Assembly: GCA_051453625.1 (NCBI GenBank)
Contig: JBOZIK010000001.1
Coordinates: 135,101,446-135,144,271, forward strand
Source of the DNA: Welwitschia mirabilis
Taxonomy: Eukaryota; Gnetophyta; Gnetopsida; Welwitschiales
Length of the DNA stretch: 42,826 nucleotides
Direction of reading: 5' to 3'
Positions 1 to 10,599 of this stretch are shown one piece after another. The notes under the pieces were generated by a model. That model was not told where the DNA came from, did no database searches, and saw nothing but the letters and a program-made list of their open reading frames with translations. Within the stretch, counting starts at the first letter, position 1. Every line of letters starts with the position of its first letter. The translations under genes were made by a program, and so were the position numbers.

Positions 1-540
1 TAGTAATAAATACTATCTAGCCAATAAAAATGAGGGTTAAGTGTGGGCTTTTTGCAAAATTTATTTTTTATGAGGAGTTGCTATGGTAAAGGTGTCATTA
101 CATGGAAACTAATGGGTGGGGCTTAAGTCTCACATGTGATTCTTCATACCCAACTATCATTTAACTTAATTAAAAAATTAAATAACTTAAAAAAAGATAA
201 TTATTATTTACAAAATAAGGGAAGATGTCAAAACTAGAAACTTTAGTAATTGTACCTTCCTCTTCTTTTAGAAGCAGAGCTATCACAATCACTTACATGA
301 ATAATTGCATCACCCTAAGGTCTCATAGAGGTTCCAATAACGTGTAAGGCATTGAAGGTTTAAAGTCACAACCTCTTGTATGGAGGATGATTGTTCCACC
401 CAAAAGACTACAACTNNNNNNNNNNNNNNNNNNNNNNNNNNNNNNNNNNNNNNNNNNNNNNTATACAATTGAAAGTGATCCCATAAGTAAATTATAAATA
501 TCATATCTTAAATTATTACTACATGTAAAACATCACTCCG
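1..540. other. AT-rich non-coding DNA with a 46-N gap
   Basis: No coding frame, RNA gene or repeat is recognisable here. Stops are dense in all frames. A gap of N occupies 416-461. The sequence is rich in A/T homopolymer runs, as in plant intergenic DNA. Confidence 0.6.
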
Positions 541-572
541 AGCTTGGTGGATAATATAGTTGGTTTGACGTA

Positions 573-1545
573 TTTTTATAAATTGTGAACTTCAATGTTT
601 TAGATATGGACCCTGTGCTAGTTGGTTTGGGATTTATATCCATTTATTCAAGGGGCAGCCAAGGTCATAAGCTTGAATGTTTTAAGTATGAATGATAGGT
701 TAAACTGAAACATTTGGTGGCTAACTCCCATGCCTATAAGTTACACTATGGGTTTTTCATTCAACAAATCAAATTANNNNNNNNNNNNNNNNNNNNNNNN
801 NNNNNNNNNNNNNNNNNNNNNNNNNNNNNNNNNNNNNNNNNNNNNNNNNNNNNNNNNNNNNNNNNNNNNNNNNNNNAATTTCATCTTTATTTCAACATTT
901 TTGAAATCCCTAACTGTTATATTATTGAGAATTGGACAAAATCAATTCGTTATTCTGTTGTTAACATATTGTCAATATGTATGGCTTCTCGTACCACTCC
1001 CATGGAAAATTTCCAATGTTGGAAAAGATAATGAAATGTTATTAACTTGAATGTTTTTTAAGTATGAATGATAGGTTAAAATCAAAACATTTGGTGGCTA
1101 ACTCCCATGCCTATAAGTTACACTATGGGTTTTTCATTCAACAAATCAAATTAGTGACCTCTATAAGTACAATACAATTTTCCATGAAATAACTTATTTT
1201 TAAAAAATACAAATTATCCTTAAAGCATAGCATAAATTGTTTAACCTATGTTTATAAGTTATAGTCTTTAATTTCTTAGATTTAACTCCTATGTTAGCTG
1301 GCTTGTGATTTGTACCTATGTATTCAAAACACATCCAAGGTTATGAGATTTAATGTCTTAGATACATGCGATGGCCCACTCCCATGCCAACAAGAATAAC
1401 CCGTCTTTTTCATTTAATGAAGAAATCTAGTGATCCTTGTGAGTGTAATACAATTAACAAATAATACCCCTTGACCTTGATAATCATAATTTGCTACATT
1501 GTAAAACATTCTTTACCCTTAAAGCATTCCTAAATAAAATACACA

Positions 1546-1596
<51 letters not shown>

Positions 1597-1655
1597 TCAC
1601 TCACTCACTCACTCACTCTCACTCACTCATTCACTCACTCACTCACTCACTCACT

Positions 1656-1698
<43 letters not shown>

Positions 1699-2195
1699 TT
1701 ACAGACACACACACCCCAAAACCTTCCACCTCTTTCACTGTTCCTCCTTTAATCCCCTTACTCTCTTTCTCCCTCTCTCATTTTTTATTACTTTCTCTTT
1801 CTTGTCCTCTTCCTCTTCATAGGAGATTATGTAAATCATAGTTAGTTCAACCCATCCTTATGAGTTGTAAACTTAATGTCTTAGATTTGAGTCCTATGCT
1901 AGTTCCATTGTGATGTATACCTATGTATTAAACATGCATCTAGGGGAATAAGATTTGATGTATTTAATGTGAATCATTGGTAATACTAAAACATTTGGTG
2001 GCTGACCCCCATGCCAATAAGAACCACTAATGGGTTTTGCATTTAATAAAGCAAACTAATAGCCTTCCTCAGTGTAGTATAGTTTTCTATAAATTAAGTT
2101 ATAGGGGAAAAAAAGGAACTATTCTTGAATTAACATAGCATAGCTAATTGCATCATGTTTATAAGTTGTGAGTTTCAATTTCTTAGATTCAAATA
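573..2195. repeat. tandem repeat of about 300 bp, three units plus a partial fourth
   Basis: Each unit starts near a variant of ataagttgtgagttt, continues through a cttagattt..cctatg..agtt block, then has a tttggtggctaactcccatgcc block and ends in an AT-rich stretch before the next start. Units begin near 573, 1249 and 1850, and a partial fourth near 2156. Unit one is lengthened by a 100-N gap (777-876) with duplicated flanks. Unit two is lengthened by about 300 bp of microsatellite. Without those additions each unit is close to 300 bp. The units are clearly diverged from each other, so this is an old array. It could be a small satellite or tandem modules of a retroelement LTR or UTR; no coding potential is seen. 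Confidence 0.6.
1541..1713. repeat. CT / ACTC compound microsatellite
   Basis: A (CT)n run starting near 1541 passes into (ACTC)n near 1591-1655, back to (CT)n, and then to CA-rich sequence. It lies inside the second unit of the surrounding 300-bp array. The pyrimidine-rich flank continues to about 1820. The open frame across it, a Ser/Leu/Thr-rich string, is a by-product of the repeat and not a gene. Confidence 0.95.
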
Positions 2196-3392
2196 TATAT
2201 TGATATAACCATTAATCAAAATGTATATAAGAACATATAAATTAAATGTCATTTTAATTACCTCTATCGTAATAACATAAAACATAAAATATTCTTATGT
2301 AATCATATTTAATTAAATTAATTCAAAATTAATTTCATTTTAGTAAAATTTAACTATAAATTTTTGAAATGCATGATGTATATTTTAGCATTTAGCTCAT
2401 TAGAATTTTATGCAAAGTGTTTTATGTAATAAAAAATTTATAACAATAAATATTAAAATCATAAAACATGAATATAAATTTAATAGTGAAAACATCATTT
2501 GAAATTGGTTTATGTGCTTTACAGAACTACATGCCTAAGGGGCACTTCCCACTTAAAAGTATTCCTTATGAAACACCCGAATAAATGATGTCTCAATGAA
2601 GAATAAGATAATGAATGATGATGTGTTTCATCCTTTATTAATATATTTGTTAAAAGCATATGACGCATGGGATGTGTTTGTTTATTTGTAAACATTCACT
2701 TATATATTATTTAATTAATAATTTTTTATCATAATAATTTGTTTCATAATGGAACACATTTATTGCATCTTGTTTTAAGGATTATTAACTTGTACTAAAT
2801 AATTGTTTTATTTTTTAACACTCTCCTTGAAAATGACTATCCTTGGATTTTGTGTTTTACTTTAATTTTATTCTAGGAACTAGCACTTTGAGGAATCATC
2901 TATTTAATTATCCTTCTTAGGAAGATTCTTTTTTCAATGGAGTAGCTTCATCTTGTTTGGGAACAAATGCAAATATAATTAGTTTACCTTTGGTTTTGTG
3001 TTATGAAATACATCTTATTTTGTAACATTAAACTATTTCATGTTCTAAATGTCATCGCTTCAAATCTTATTTTGAAATGTCTTTGTAGGTACCTTCTTTT
3101 AGAACTTCATGTCTTGCTTCATGTTCACCAATTCTTGGGTTCATTAACTAAACAATCATGGTTTATCTCCTTTCATATTTTGTCATGCTTTTTCATGTGC
3201 ATAACTCCTTCCATCTCTTAATGTTGTTTTGTTTTGTTTCTTGAAAAAAATATTTTTTATTTTGTACACATCTTTTTTAAATGCAATTATTAACATCAAA
3301 ATAAAATACTTCTATAGATATTAATTTCATCATTTTAAAATTTTATAAATATAAGCTTCAGCCTTGTGTTATGAAATAGATCTATTTTATTA
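2196..3392. other. AT-rich non-coding DNA holding one dispersed repeat copy
   Basis: No gene is seen. About 2390-2690 is recognisably the same sequence as 27840-28150 and 28790-29110, with shared blocks such as aaatattaaaatcat, gaatataaatttaat and gataatgaatgatgat. The rest is unrecognised AT-rich sequence between this repeat and the copia LTR-like sequence that follows. Confidence 0.55.
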
Positions 3393-3596
3393 TGCTAATC
3401 TTAGGAATGTGGTTAGTTATTAACACATATGTCTGAAAAGATCTTATATTTCTCCCAAATTTTTTCAATTTTAGTTATAATTTCCTATTGTTATATCAGA
3501 TCTCTATTATAAATAAATTGATTTCCTTAGTTTTGTTGTATGGCTTCATTCATAGATTTTTCTTCTCCCTCATCTCTTTTTGCAATACTTTGAGCC
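3393..3596 (+). repeat. 5' LTR-like end of the outer copia element
   Basis: It aligns across its length with 24079-24285 at roughly three quarters identity by eye. Shared blocks include gatgtggttag, the ctctattataaataaattg region and a pyrimidine-rich end (ctcttttt). It begins near tgctaatcttagg. The end is uncertain; similarity is lost after gagcc at 3592-3596. Confidence 0.55.
3508..3515 (+). promoter_or_regulatory. candidate TATA box in the copia LTR
   Basis: tataaata lies at the same place in the 3' copy (24194-24201) inside one of the best conserved blocks. This is the expected core promoter position in a plant LTR. It is inferred from position and conservation only. Confidence 0.4.
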
Positions 3597-3602
3597 TAGA
3601 CA

Positions 3603-3607
3603 GAGTC
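3603..3607 (+). repeat. target-site duplication of the gypsy element, left copy (gagtc)
   Basis: The five bases directly before the 5' LTR (gagtc) match the five directly after the 3' LTR (aagtc, 22912-22916) at four of five positions. The single difference is G/A. Ty3/gypsy integrases typically duplicate 5 bp, so this fixes both element ends. Confidence 0.7.
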
Positions 3608-4019
3608 TGTAATGTTCCAAATTCATTAATTATGTAATAAAGTGTGTTAAATGTTAATTGATCATAGTTAATAGAGATGTAAATGGATGTGACTTAAATA
3701 TGAAAGGATGTATTACTTCATTATGCAATATAAGCCTATGGCGTTAGGTGGGGGTGGATAGACTGGGTGGATGTAATTGACAACAACGTTGGCTAATCCT
3801 CAAAGATCCCAAGAGGGGGACTCAGGACATGATTCGCATCTTTACCTTTGACCACTAGTCCAGGACTATTGACTAATGATAAGAAACGAAATTCATTGCT
3901 TTTAATAATAAAGTTTACCTTTTGCCAAATTATTCCTTTTCATTCTTATTGATTTTGGCATAATATTATATGTTTCTATTTACAATAAATAATCTTAAAA
4001 TGGTAAAAGGAACATTACA
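3608..4019 (+). repeat. 5' LTR of the gypsy element
   Basis: It starts tgtaatgttcc and ends aacattaca, giving the canonical TG...CA termini. It matches 22504-22911 throughout, including gggtggatagact, cccaagaggg and ctttgaccacta blocks. The primer-binding site starts two bases after the end. A possible TATA element, aatataag, at 3727-3734 is kept in the 3' copy. Confidence 0.9.
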
Positions 4020-4420
4020 TTTGGTATTAGAGTAAATAATGGAAGAGACATATGAATCCAAGAGGATGTCGAGCCAACTATCACATCATGGAATACAAAG
4101 TAAGTNNNNNNNNNNNNNNNNNNNNNNNNNNNNNNNNNNNNNNNNNNNNNNNNNNNNNNNNNNNNNNNNNNNNNNNNNNNNNNNNNNNNNNNNNNNNNNN
4201 NNNNNTCCATTGCTTTTAATAAAAAAGTTTACCTTTTGCCAAATTATTCCTTGTCATTCTTATTGATTTTGGCATAATATTTATATGTTCCTATTTACAA
4301 TGAAATAATCTTAAAATTATAAAAAGGAACATTACATTTGGTATTAGAGTAAATAACAGAAGAGACATATGAATCCAAGAGGATGTCGAGCCAACTGGTA
4401 CATCATGGAATATAAAGTAA
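3888..4420. repeat. LTR end, PBS and leader repeated on both sides of a 100-N gap
   Basis: About 3888-4105 (end of the 5' LTR, primer-binding site and leader) is repeated after the gap at 4206-4420 with scattered differences. Both copies end or start at the gap. This is most simply an unmerged contig overlap or two alleles placed in tandem. A true second LTR is unlikely because the repeat covers only the LTR end. Confidence 0.75.
4022..4033 (+). other. primer-binding site, tRNA-iMet type
   Basis: tggtattagagt differs from the usual plant site tggtatcagagc by two C-to-T changes. It lies two bases from the LTR end, as in most plant LTR retrotransposons. A second copy at about 4340, after the N gap, reflects duplicated contig ends. 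Confidence 0.85.
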
Positions 4421-5330
4421 GTGAGCAAATAGAGGAATTAAAAAGCCAAATCGATCATATTTGCTCTCGAAATGAACTATTAGCCAGTAGGATCGATAGC
4501 CTTCTCTCTTGTTTAGAAGATAGACCTTCTCAAGAACCACCATCTACATCAGGACAATGCACTCTAATAGCCACTATTGATCTATAGAATATTCAAACAA
4601 GGTTACTGGACACAAAGGCTAAACTTCAAGCTTTTCTATCAAATAGGGCCAATCATTCCAACATTAAACAATGTGAGGGAGAGGAGATTGCAAGAATGAT
4701 AATTCTAAGAACCTATGAAGGCAAAGTTGGAATCAGAAAAGACGCCATATCTTGGATTTGACAATTGGAGAATTACTTTGGGCTTTGAAATATTCCTCCA
4801 GAAAGATAGTGTGTATATGCTATTGCGTTTCTTGTGGGAAATGCACAAGAATGATGGTCTAGATATCAAGGGAAACACCCTTAAAGAATATCATGGAATA
4901 CCTTCATTGAAAAGTTCAAAAAAACATTCATCCTAGAAGACTTCATTGAAGATTAAATGGTGGAGTTTCAATGCCTATGCTTGGGAAAGTACCCACTAGA
5001 TGAACATTGGTCTAAATTCCAATGCCTTATAAAGTACTAGAATAATTTCATAGAAAAGCAGGTGATTAATAATTTTATTAGGACCTTACCACCTAAACTC
5101 AGAAATGTTCTATGCACTTTTGAGATTAAGTCCATAGAAGATGCTTATCGCAATACAAGAAACTATCTCCAAGGACAAGAGAATTGATGGACAAAATAAG
5201 AACACCCCCAAGGGGATATATATCCTCCTTCAAATGAACCACCAAGAGAACCATATAGAATAAATCTCACTTGCCATGAGTGCCATAATAAAGGTCACAT
5301 TGCTAGGAATTATCCATGAAAAGCATAACC
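4369..5330 (+). pseudogene. gypsy gag pseudogene with CCHC zinc knuckle
   Basis: The frame opens with Met at 4369, shortly after the primer-binding site. An N-terminal charged, coiled-coil-like stretch (EQIEELKSQIDHICSRNELL) runs to a stop at 4585. The gag core resumes downstream with several stops and frame changes; a piece near 4735-4810 matches the capsid pattern of W, NYFGL and IPPER. A segment with LPPKLRNVLCTFE lies near 5086-5125. The nucleocapsid zinc knuckle CHECHNKGHIARNY at 5272-5313 follows CX2CX4HX4C, but the last Cys is Tyr (tat for tgt). Gag would form the particle that packages element RNA. It cannot be translated as one protein now. Confidence 0.8.
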
Positions 5331-5379
5331 ACTGAATCTTCCTTAGCATAGTGAGCCTCAAGATTTTCAACATCCATCC

Positions 5380-5830
5380 ATGCCACCCAAAAGAGTACAT
5401 TCTACCATCCAAATAGGTGTAATTCATAATCAATATTCCATCTTAGAATTATATGGTCATATTTCATCTTTTACTATTTCATTCCAAGTTGATAGTGGTG
5501 CATTACATAATTTCATTTCACCCATATTATTTTACAAATTAAATGTCATTCTATTAAAAGAATAANNNNNNNNNNNNNNNNNNNNNNNNNNNNNNNNNNN
5601 NNNNNNNNNNNNNNNNNNNNNNNNNNNNNNNNNNNNNNNNNNNNNNNNNNNNNNNNNNNNNNNNNTACCATATAAATATGTGCAATTCATAATCAATATT
5701 CCAAATCAGAATTATATGGTCATATTTCATCTTTTAATATTTCATTCCAATTTGATAGTTGTGCATCACATAATTTCATTTCACCCACATTATTTTACAA
5801 TATAAATGTTATTCTATTCAAAAAATAAGA
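5380..5830 (+). pseudogene. gypsy aspartic protease remnant, two gap-flanking copies
   Basis: FQVDSGALHNFIS near 5482-5520 carries the retropepsin active-site triad D-S-G (codons 5491-5499) followed by the hNFIS pattern typical of plant gypsy proteases. The enzyme would cleave the polyprotein. The same stretch recurs after the 100-N gap (5666-5828). There the triad reads D-S-C, so that copy would be inactive. The duplication meets at the gap and is probably an assembly effect. The C-terminal half and the link to RT fall partly in the 637-N gap. Confidence 0.75.
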
Positions 5831-5908
5831 ATCCACCATAGGATTTGGTGGGAGTAGTGTTCTTACACAAGATGGGACTGCCACCCTTATCAATTACATC
5901 ATTCATGA

Positions 5909-6545
5909 NNNNNNNNNNNNNNNNNNNNNNNNNNNNNNNNNNNNNNNNNNNNNNNNNNNNNNNNNNNNNNNNNNNNNNNNNNNNNNNNNNNNNNNNNNNN
6001 NNNNNNNNNNNNNNNNNNNNNNNNNNNNNNNNNNNNNNNNNNNNNNNNNNNNNNNNNNNNNNNNNNNNNNNNNNNNNNNNNNNNNNNNNNNNNNNNNNNN
6101 NNNNNNNNNNNNNNNNNNNNNNNNNNNNNNNNNNNNNNNNNNNNNNNNNNNNNNNNNNNNNNNNNNNNNNNNNNNNNNNNNNNNNNNNNNNNNNNNNNNN
6201 NNNNNNNNNNNNNNNNNNNNNNNNNNNNNNNNNNNNNNNNNNNNNNNNNNNNNNNNNNNNNNNNNNNNNNNNNNNNNNNNNNNNNNNNNNNNNNNNNNNN
6301 NNNNNNNNNNNNNNNNNNNNNNNNNNNNNNNNNNNNNNNNNNNNNNNNNNNNNNNNNNNNNNNNNNNNNNNNNNNNNNNNNNNNNNNNNNNNNNNNNNNN
6401 NNNNNNNNNNNNNNNNNNNNNNNNNNNNNNNNNNNNNNNNNNNNNNNNNNNNNNNNNNNNNNNNNNNNNNNNNNNNNNNNNNNNNNNNNNNNNNNNNNNN
6501 NNNNNNNNNNNNNNNNNNNNNNNNNNNNNNNNNNNNNNNNNNNNN
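5909..6545. other. assembly gap of 637 N
   Basis: Unknown bases between the protease and RT parts of the gypsy element. The short coding bit after it (6546-6625, ending YHAILGIPFLIKYN) fits the end of the protease, with the hILGipfL pattern, so the gap lies within protease sequence. Confidence 0.95.
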
Positions 6546-7596
6546 TAGGTATAAATTTTATGTCTTCCAAATTGGGGAGTATCATGCCATTCTAGGAATT
6601 CCTTTCTTAATAAAATATAATGTTTAGATAAATTTTCACCAAAGGACCTTGCTATTGTTTACTTCATTCAGAGAATGAATCTTTAAAGAAAGGTGAGAAG
6701 TAAGAAGATATTTTTAACCTCACCCAAATAGATCACAAAAGCTATTAAAAGGAAAAAAGTGTTCATTGCACTAGTACAGGAAAAAAATCATAAAGAAGAT
6801 CCCTTTATAATAGAATAATTTCAAGAATTCTCTAATGTATTTGAAAACTCCAAAATGTTACCATCCAAGGGAAAATTACAACATGCAATCGACTTAGTTT
6901 TTAAAGCACATGTAATAGTATGAGCACCTTATTACTTCTTAGTAGTAGAACTGAGAGAACTAAAGTTATAAATTAAGTAGCTATTATTGGAAGGAAAACT
7001 TTGCCCTAGTGTATTACCATGGGAAGTACTAGTACTTTTTGTTAAAAGGAAGAATGGTATCTTCTGACTTTGCATTGATCACAGATAGTTCAATAAGATA
7101 ACTATCAAGAATAAATACCTATTACCAAGGATTGATGATCTATTAGGTCAACTACTAGGAGCTAAATACTTTTCAAAGATCAATTTAAAGTATAGCTACC
7201 ATCAGATCTCTAGCCATCTACAAGACTACTTTTAGAATAAGATATGGATATTACAAGTTTGTCATAATGCCTTTCACTTTGACAAATGCTCTAGCTACTT
7301 TTATGAGTTTAATGAATGACATTTTTTGATCTTATTTGGATAAATTCATGATTGTATTTTTATATGATATTCTAATATATTCCAAAAATAAGGATGATCA
7401 TATCATATACTTGAAGAAAGTTATAAAAGTATTGTCCAAGCATAGTTTTAAGGCAAAACCAAGCAAATGTAATTTCTTTCAAATACAAACCAGTTATTTG
7501 GGTCATGTCATCTTAAGTAAAGGAATCATAACAAATCTAGCCAAAGTACAAGCCATAAGGGAAGGGCTAAAACTAAAGGATGCCATAGAAGTTTGA
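6546..7596 (+). pseudogene. gypsy reverse transcriptase pseudogene
   Basis: After the protease end and a linker, RT motifs appear in order: PSVLPWEVLVLFVKRKNG near 7000-7050, the [21 protein letters not shown] block near 7073-7140, [10 protein letters not shown] near 7167-7196, and FLYDILIYS near 7357-7383. The last is the catalytic motif, normally F-x-D-D-I-L-I-Y-S. Here the first Asp is Tyr (tat, 7363-7365), which would abolish metal binding. LGHVIL near 7498-7515 and the connection to RNase H follow. The longest uninterrupted piece is 86 residues (7336-7596). Several stops break the rest. RT copies element RNA into DNA using the tRNA primer. Confidence 0.88.
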
Positions 7597-8135
7597 AGTT
7601 CTTAGGATTGGCTAGCTTCTATGGGAAATTTATTTCAGGATTCTCTCAACTGACAGCACCATTGACAGATCTGACTAAATAAATTCATTCAACTTTGATG
7701 ACAAATACAAGGAATCATTTCTCAAGTTAAAGCTACTACCTACAACACCTATTCTTAAAATTGCAAACATAAACAAGCTGTTTATAGTTACCACTAATGC
7801 TTCTACTCAAGGAATAGAAGCAGTAATTAGTCAAGATGATTAGGTAATTAATTATAAATCACAGAAGTTAAATCAACATGAAAGGATCTATCTTTTTCAT
7901 GATTTGGAATGGATAGTCATAGTACATGCCTTGAAAGTTTAGAGATACTATCTTGTGGGAAGTGAATTTCTTCTCAAAACAGATCATAAAAGCTTGGAAT
8001 ACTTTTAGAAATAATCCCTAATAAACATGTGATAGAGAATATGGGGTAATTTACTTATAGAATACAACTTCAAATTACAGTATGCCTATGGAAAAGAGAA
8101 AAAAGTAGCAGACGCTTTGAGAAAAATGTGATCCA
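7597..8135 (+). pseudogene. gypsy RNase H pseudogene
   Basis: The frame continues from RT after a shift: LGLASFYGKFISGFSQLTAP, then TTNASTQGIEAVISQDD, QKLNQHERIY, HALKV.RYYLVGSEF, KTDHKSLEY near 7980-8003 and YGKEKKVADALRKM near 8088-8129. These are the ordered RNase H hallmarks of plant Ty3/gypsy Pol. The first catalytic Asp (normally D-A-S) is Asn (aat, 7796-7798). Stops occur where Trp or Gln codons are expected, for example after HALKV. RNase H would degrade the RNA strand during reverse transcription. Confidence 0.85.
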
Positions 8136-8343
8136 TGTTAGCCACCACTGTTATATTTGACTTATCTGCCTTTTTTAAAACATCCTTGACTAACTATCCA
8201 TACTTTAAAGACATATATTAATAGGTCCAAGAAGGAAAAGAAGTAGATGTATACATGCTTTCATGGGATGGATATCTTCTGAAAGGACAATGCCTGTGCA
8301 TTTCACAAAGTCCATGGAAAAGTAAGCTAATGTCTAAGCTACA
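8136..8343 (+). pseudogene. gypsy integrase N-terminal part, cut by the CACTA insertion
   Basis: The linker after RNase H leads into DGYLLKGQCLCISQSPWKSK near 8259-8320, the segment that precedes the HHCC zinc-binding domain of Ty3/gypsy integrase. The frame is broken within a His codon at 8343 by the CACTA element. It resumes at 20351 in register if one copy of the 3-bp target duplication is discounted. Confidence 0.8.
8341..8343 (+). repeat. CACTA target-site duplication, left copy (aca)
   Basis: aca directly precedes the left terminal repeat and directly follows the right one (20348-20350, and 20877-20879 in the alternative contig end). Three-base duplications are the rule for CACTA elements. 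The gypsy integrase frame is continuous across the site, which supports this boundary. Confidence 0.75.
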
Positions 8344-8620
8344 TACTACTAGGAATATAGGTTTTAAGGCATTTATTTTAATAAACACCTTAAGTATAGA
8401 TCTTTTTAAGCATTTACTTTAATAAATGCCTTAAATAGAGCTAAAGGAAAACTTTTTAAAACTCCTTAATAGCCCTTTCAAATTATATTTAAGGCATTGA
8501 TTAAAATAAATGCCTTAAAAATAAGGGATGTATTATAACAAATGCCTTAAAAAATTTTGAGTTTTTAAAGCATCTATTTTAAATAAGGCATTTAGAAAAA
8601 GAATGCATTAAAAGATAGCT
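8344..8620. repeat. CACTA left terminal inverted repeat and subterminal repeats
   Basis: The terminal repeat (8344 onward, tactactaggaatatagg) leads into repeated copies of aaggcattt and its complement aaatgcctt, separated by short AT spacers. Pairs such as taaggcatttattttaat followed by aataaatgccttaa form imperfect hairpins. At least six motif copies occur in both orientations. Such subterminal arrays are known transposase-binding regions in En/Spm elements; the binding role here is inferred. Confidence 0.8.
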
Positions 8621-9085
8621 AAAAAGTAACCCTCATTTTAAAAACAAATTCATTTCTTTTACTTCACATATTTTGTCTTTGTTCTTAAAATCATAGTTGC
8701 CTAATGCCTAAGATGCAAGATAGAGGCCTTTACAATGCTACATGAATGATGTGAATAATGTTTTTACCTTTGTTGAAATTATTTGCTAGTTCATAAACCT
8801 CCCAGAGGCATCTATTGACTACTTTTGGGGATGTCTTCTCTATCTGTGTATGTTTTTTAGATCCTTAGCTTACTTTCTTGTTATTATCTTTTTCCTTCTG
8901 ATTCTCTACAAGTTGTTAATTCTGCTCCTATAAAATGATGCTTTCAAGTAGCATACTGAGTTGAGTCTTCACTAAGTTGTACAAACTTTGTATTCTATGG
9001 TATCACCTATTTAATCATTTTCTCTTATTTTTTCATATCTTTTAATTGCTTTTCATATGTTTCTATGTATGTTTTAAACAAATTT
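8621..9085. other. CACTA interior, non-coding
   Basis: AT-rich sequence with stops in every frame. No domain, RNA gene or repeat unit was recognised between the subterminal array and the internal repeat that follows. Confidence 0.5.
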
Positions 9086-10487
9086 TTCATATTTAGAGCT
9101 TATCTATTTTTCATATCTGTGGGATTGGACTTCTATTTGGCTCAGGAACACTCAACCATTTCATTCTCAAGTGATTCTAGTGATCTCTACATCAGCAATA
9201 ATAATGCCAAGTAGTAAAAAATGATAGACAGTCTCTAGTAGATATAAATATGATCAAATCAAAAACAAAGGCTATAGAAGATCACCTTGTCAAAATGGAA
9301 TCATTGTTACTTCTAGCATGGAAATAAATAGTGCCAATGAAAATGCTAAGAAGAGCATATACTACAAGCCTTAACTAGTATAACCCACGTCTCTAGACAT
9401 GTTCCCGAATGATCTTCAAGTTAAAGTGTAGATTTACATGAAAAATCTCATCTGGCTACCTTCAAAATTTAGAATTTACCTCTAAATCTAAAATCTCAAG
9501 CAATCTTGATTAGGATACTTCAACATAGTTAGGGGATTTGTATTTATCCACCCAAACTTGAGTTACATGGGTTGTCGTCAGCTTCTCTAGAAAATTTATC
9601 ACTCTACTTTTNNNNNNNNNNNNNNNNNNNNNNNNNNNNNNNNNNNNNNNNNNNNNNNNNNNNNNNNNNNNNNNNNNNNNNNNNNNNNNNNNNNNNNNNN
9701 NNNNNNNNNNNTCATATCTAGAGCTTATCTATTTTTCATATCTATGGGATTGGACTTCTATTTGTCTTAGGAACACTCAACCATTTCATTCTTAAGTGAT
9801 TCTAGTGATCTCTGCGTCAGCAATCATAATGCCAAGTAGTAACAAATGATAGACAACCTCTAATAGATATAAATATGATCAAATCAAAAACAAACTCTAT
9901 AAAAGATCACCTTGTGAAAATGGAATTATTATCACTTCTAATACGGAAATAAATAGTGCCAATGAAAATGCTAAGTAGAGCATATACTACAAGCCTCAAC
10001 TAGTATAACCCATGTCTTTAGACATGTTCCTGAATGACCTTCAAGTTAAAGTGTAAATGTACATGAAAAATCTCATGTGGCTACCTCCAAAATTTAGAAT
10101 TGTACCTCTAAAATCTAAAATCTCAAGCAATCTTAATTAGGATACTTCTACATAGTTAGGGGATTTGTATTTATCCACCAAAACTTGAGTTACATGGGTT
10201 GTCGTCAGCTTCTCTAGAAACTTTGTCACTCTACTTTTAGTTTTAGATCCCTAACTAAATATTAGCTTTTGCTGCATTAGTAAAAGGACTGTAAGCATAC
10301 CATTTCCTCTTAGATCAAAGTATCATTACATTGATTCTAGAAATACTTTAGAAACATGTACACTAGCATTAGAAATCCTTAAAAAAAACAATAAGCTTCT
10401 AATAAAGGAAGCATCTTATTTTATCAATATCCTGATTTTCCTAGGATACTGAATTACATCTAATGAAGCATATAAATAAATAATGGC
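9086..10487. repeat. internal repeat of the CACTA, duplicated around a 100-N gap
   Basis: About 9086-9611 and 9712-10236 are the same sequence with scattered differences, meeting at the gap 9612-9711. Shared blocks include gagcttatctatttttcat, gggattggacttctatttg and gttacatgggttgtcgtcag. The duplication is probably an assembly effect. From about 10130 the sequence is also related to 10600-10985 and 13065-13510, a true dispersed repeat of about 400 bp. No protein was recognised. Confidence 0.65.
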
Positions 10488-10599
10488 NNNNNNNNNNNNN
10501 NNNNNNNNNNNNNNNNNNNNNNNNNNNNNNNNNNNNNNNNNNNNNNNNNNNNNNNNNNNNNNNNNNNNNNNNNNNNNNNNNNNNNNNAAAGTAGTCTCG

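Noticed and set aside
1620-1700. Possible CRISPR-like array
   Set aside because: The repeats are simple microsatellite units without spacers, and the sequence is from a plant nuclear genome.
1491-1841. 116-codon open frame rich in Ser, Leu and Thr
   Set aside because: It translates the CT/ACTC microsatellite. Codon content is fixed by the repeat and there is no homologous pattern outside it.
4206-4340. A possible third gypsy LTR (tandem element)
   Set aside because: Only the LTR end and leader are repeated, and both copies meet at a 100-N gap, as at the other gaps. A contig overlap explains it better.
5845-6627. 260-codon frame and its reverse-strand counterpart
   Set aside because: Most of each is undetermined residues across the 637-N gap. 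Only the end of the protease is real.
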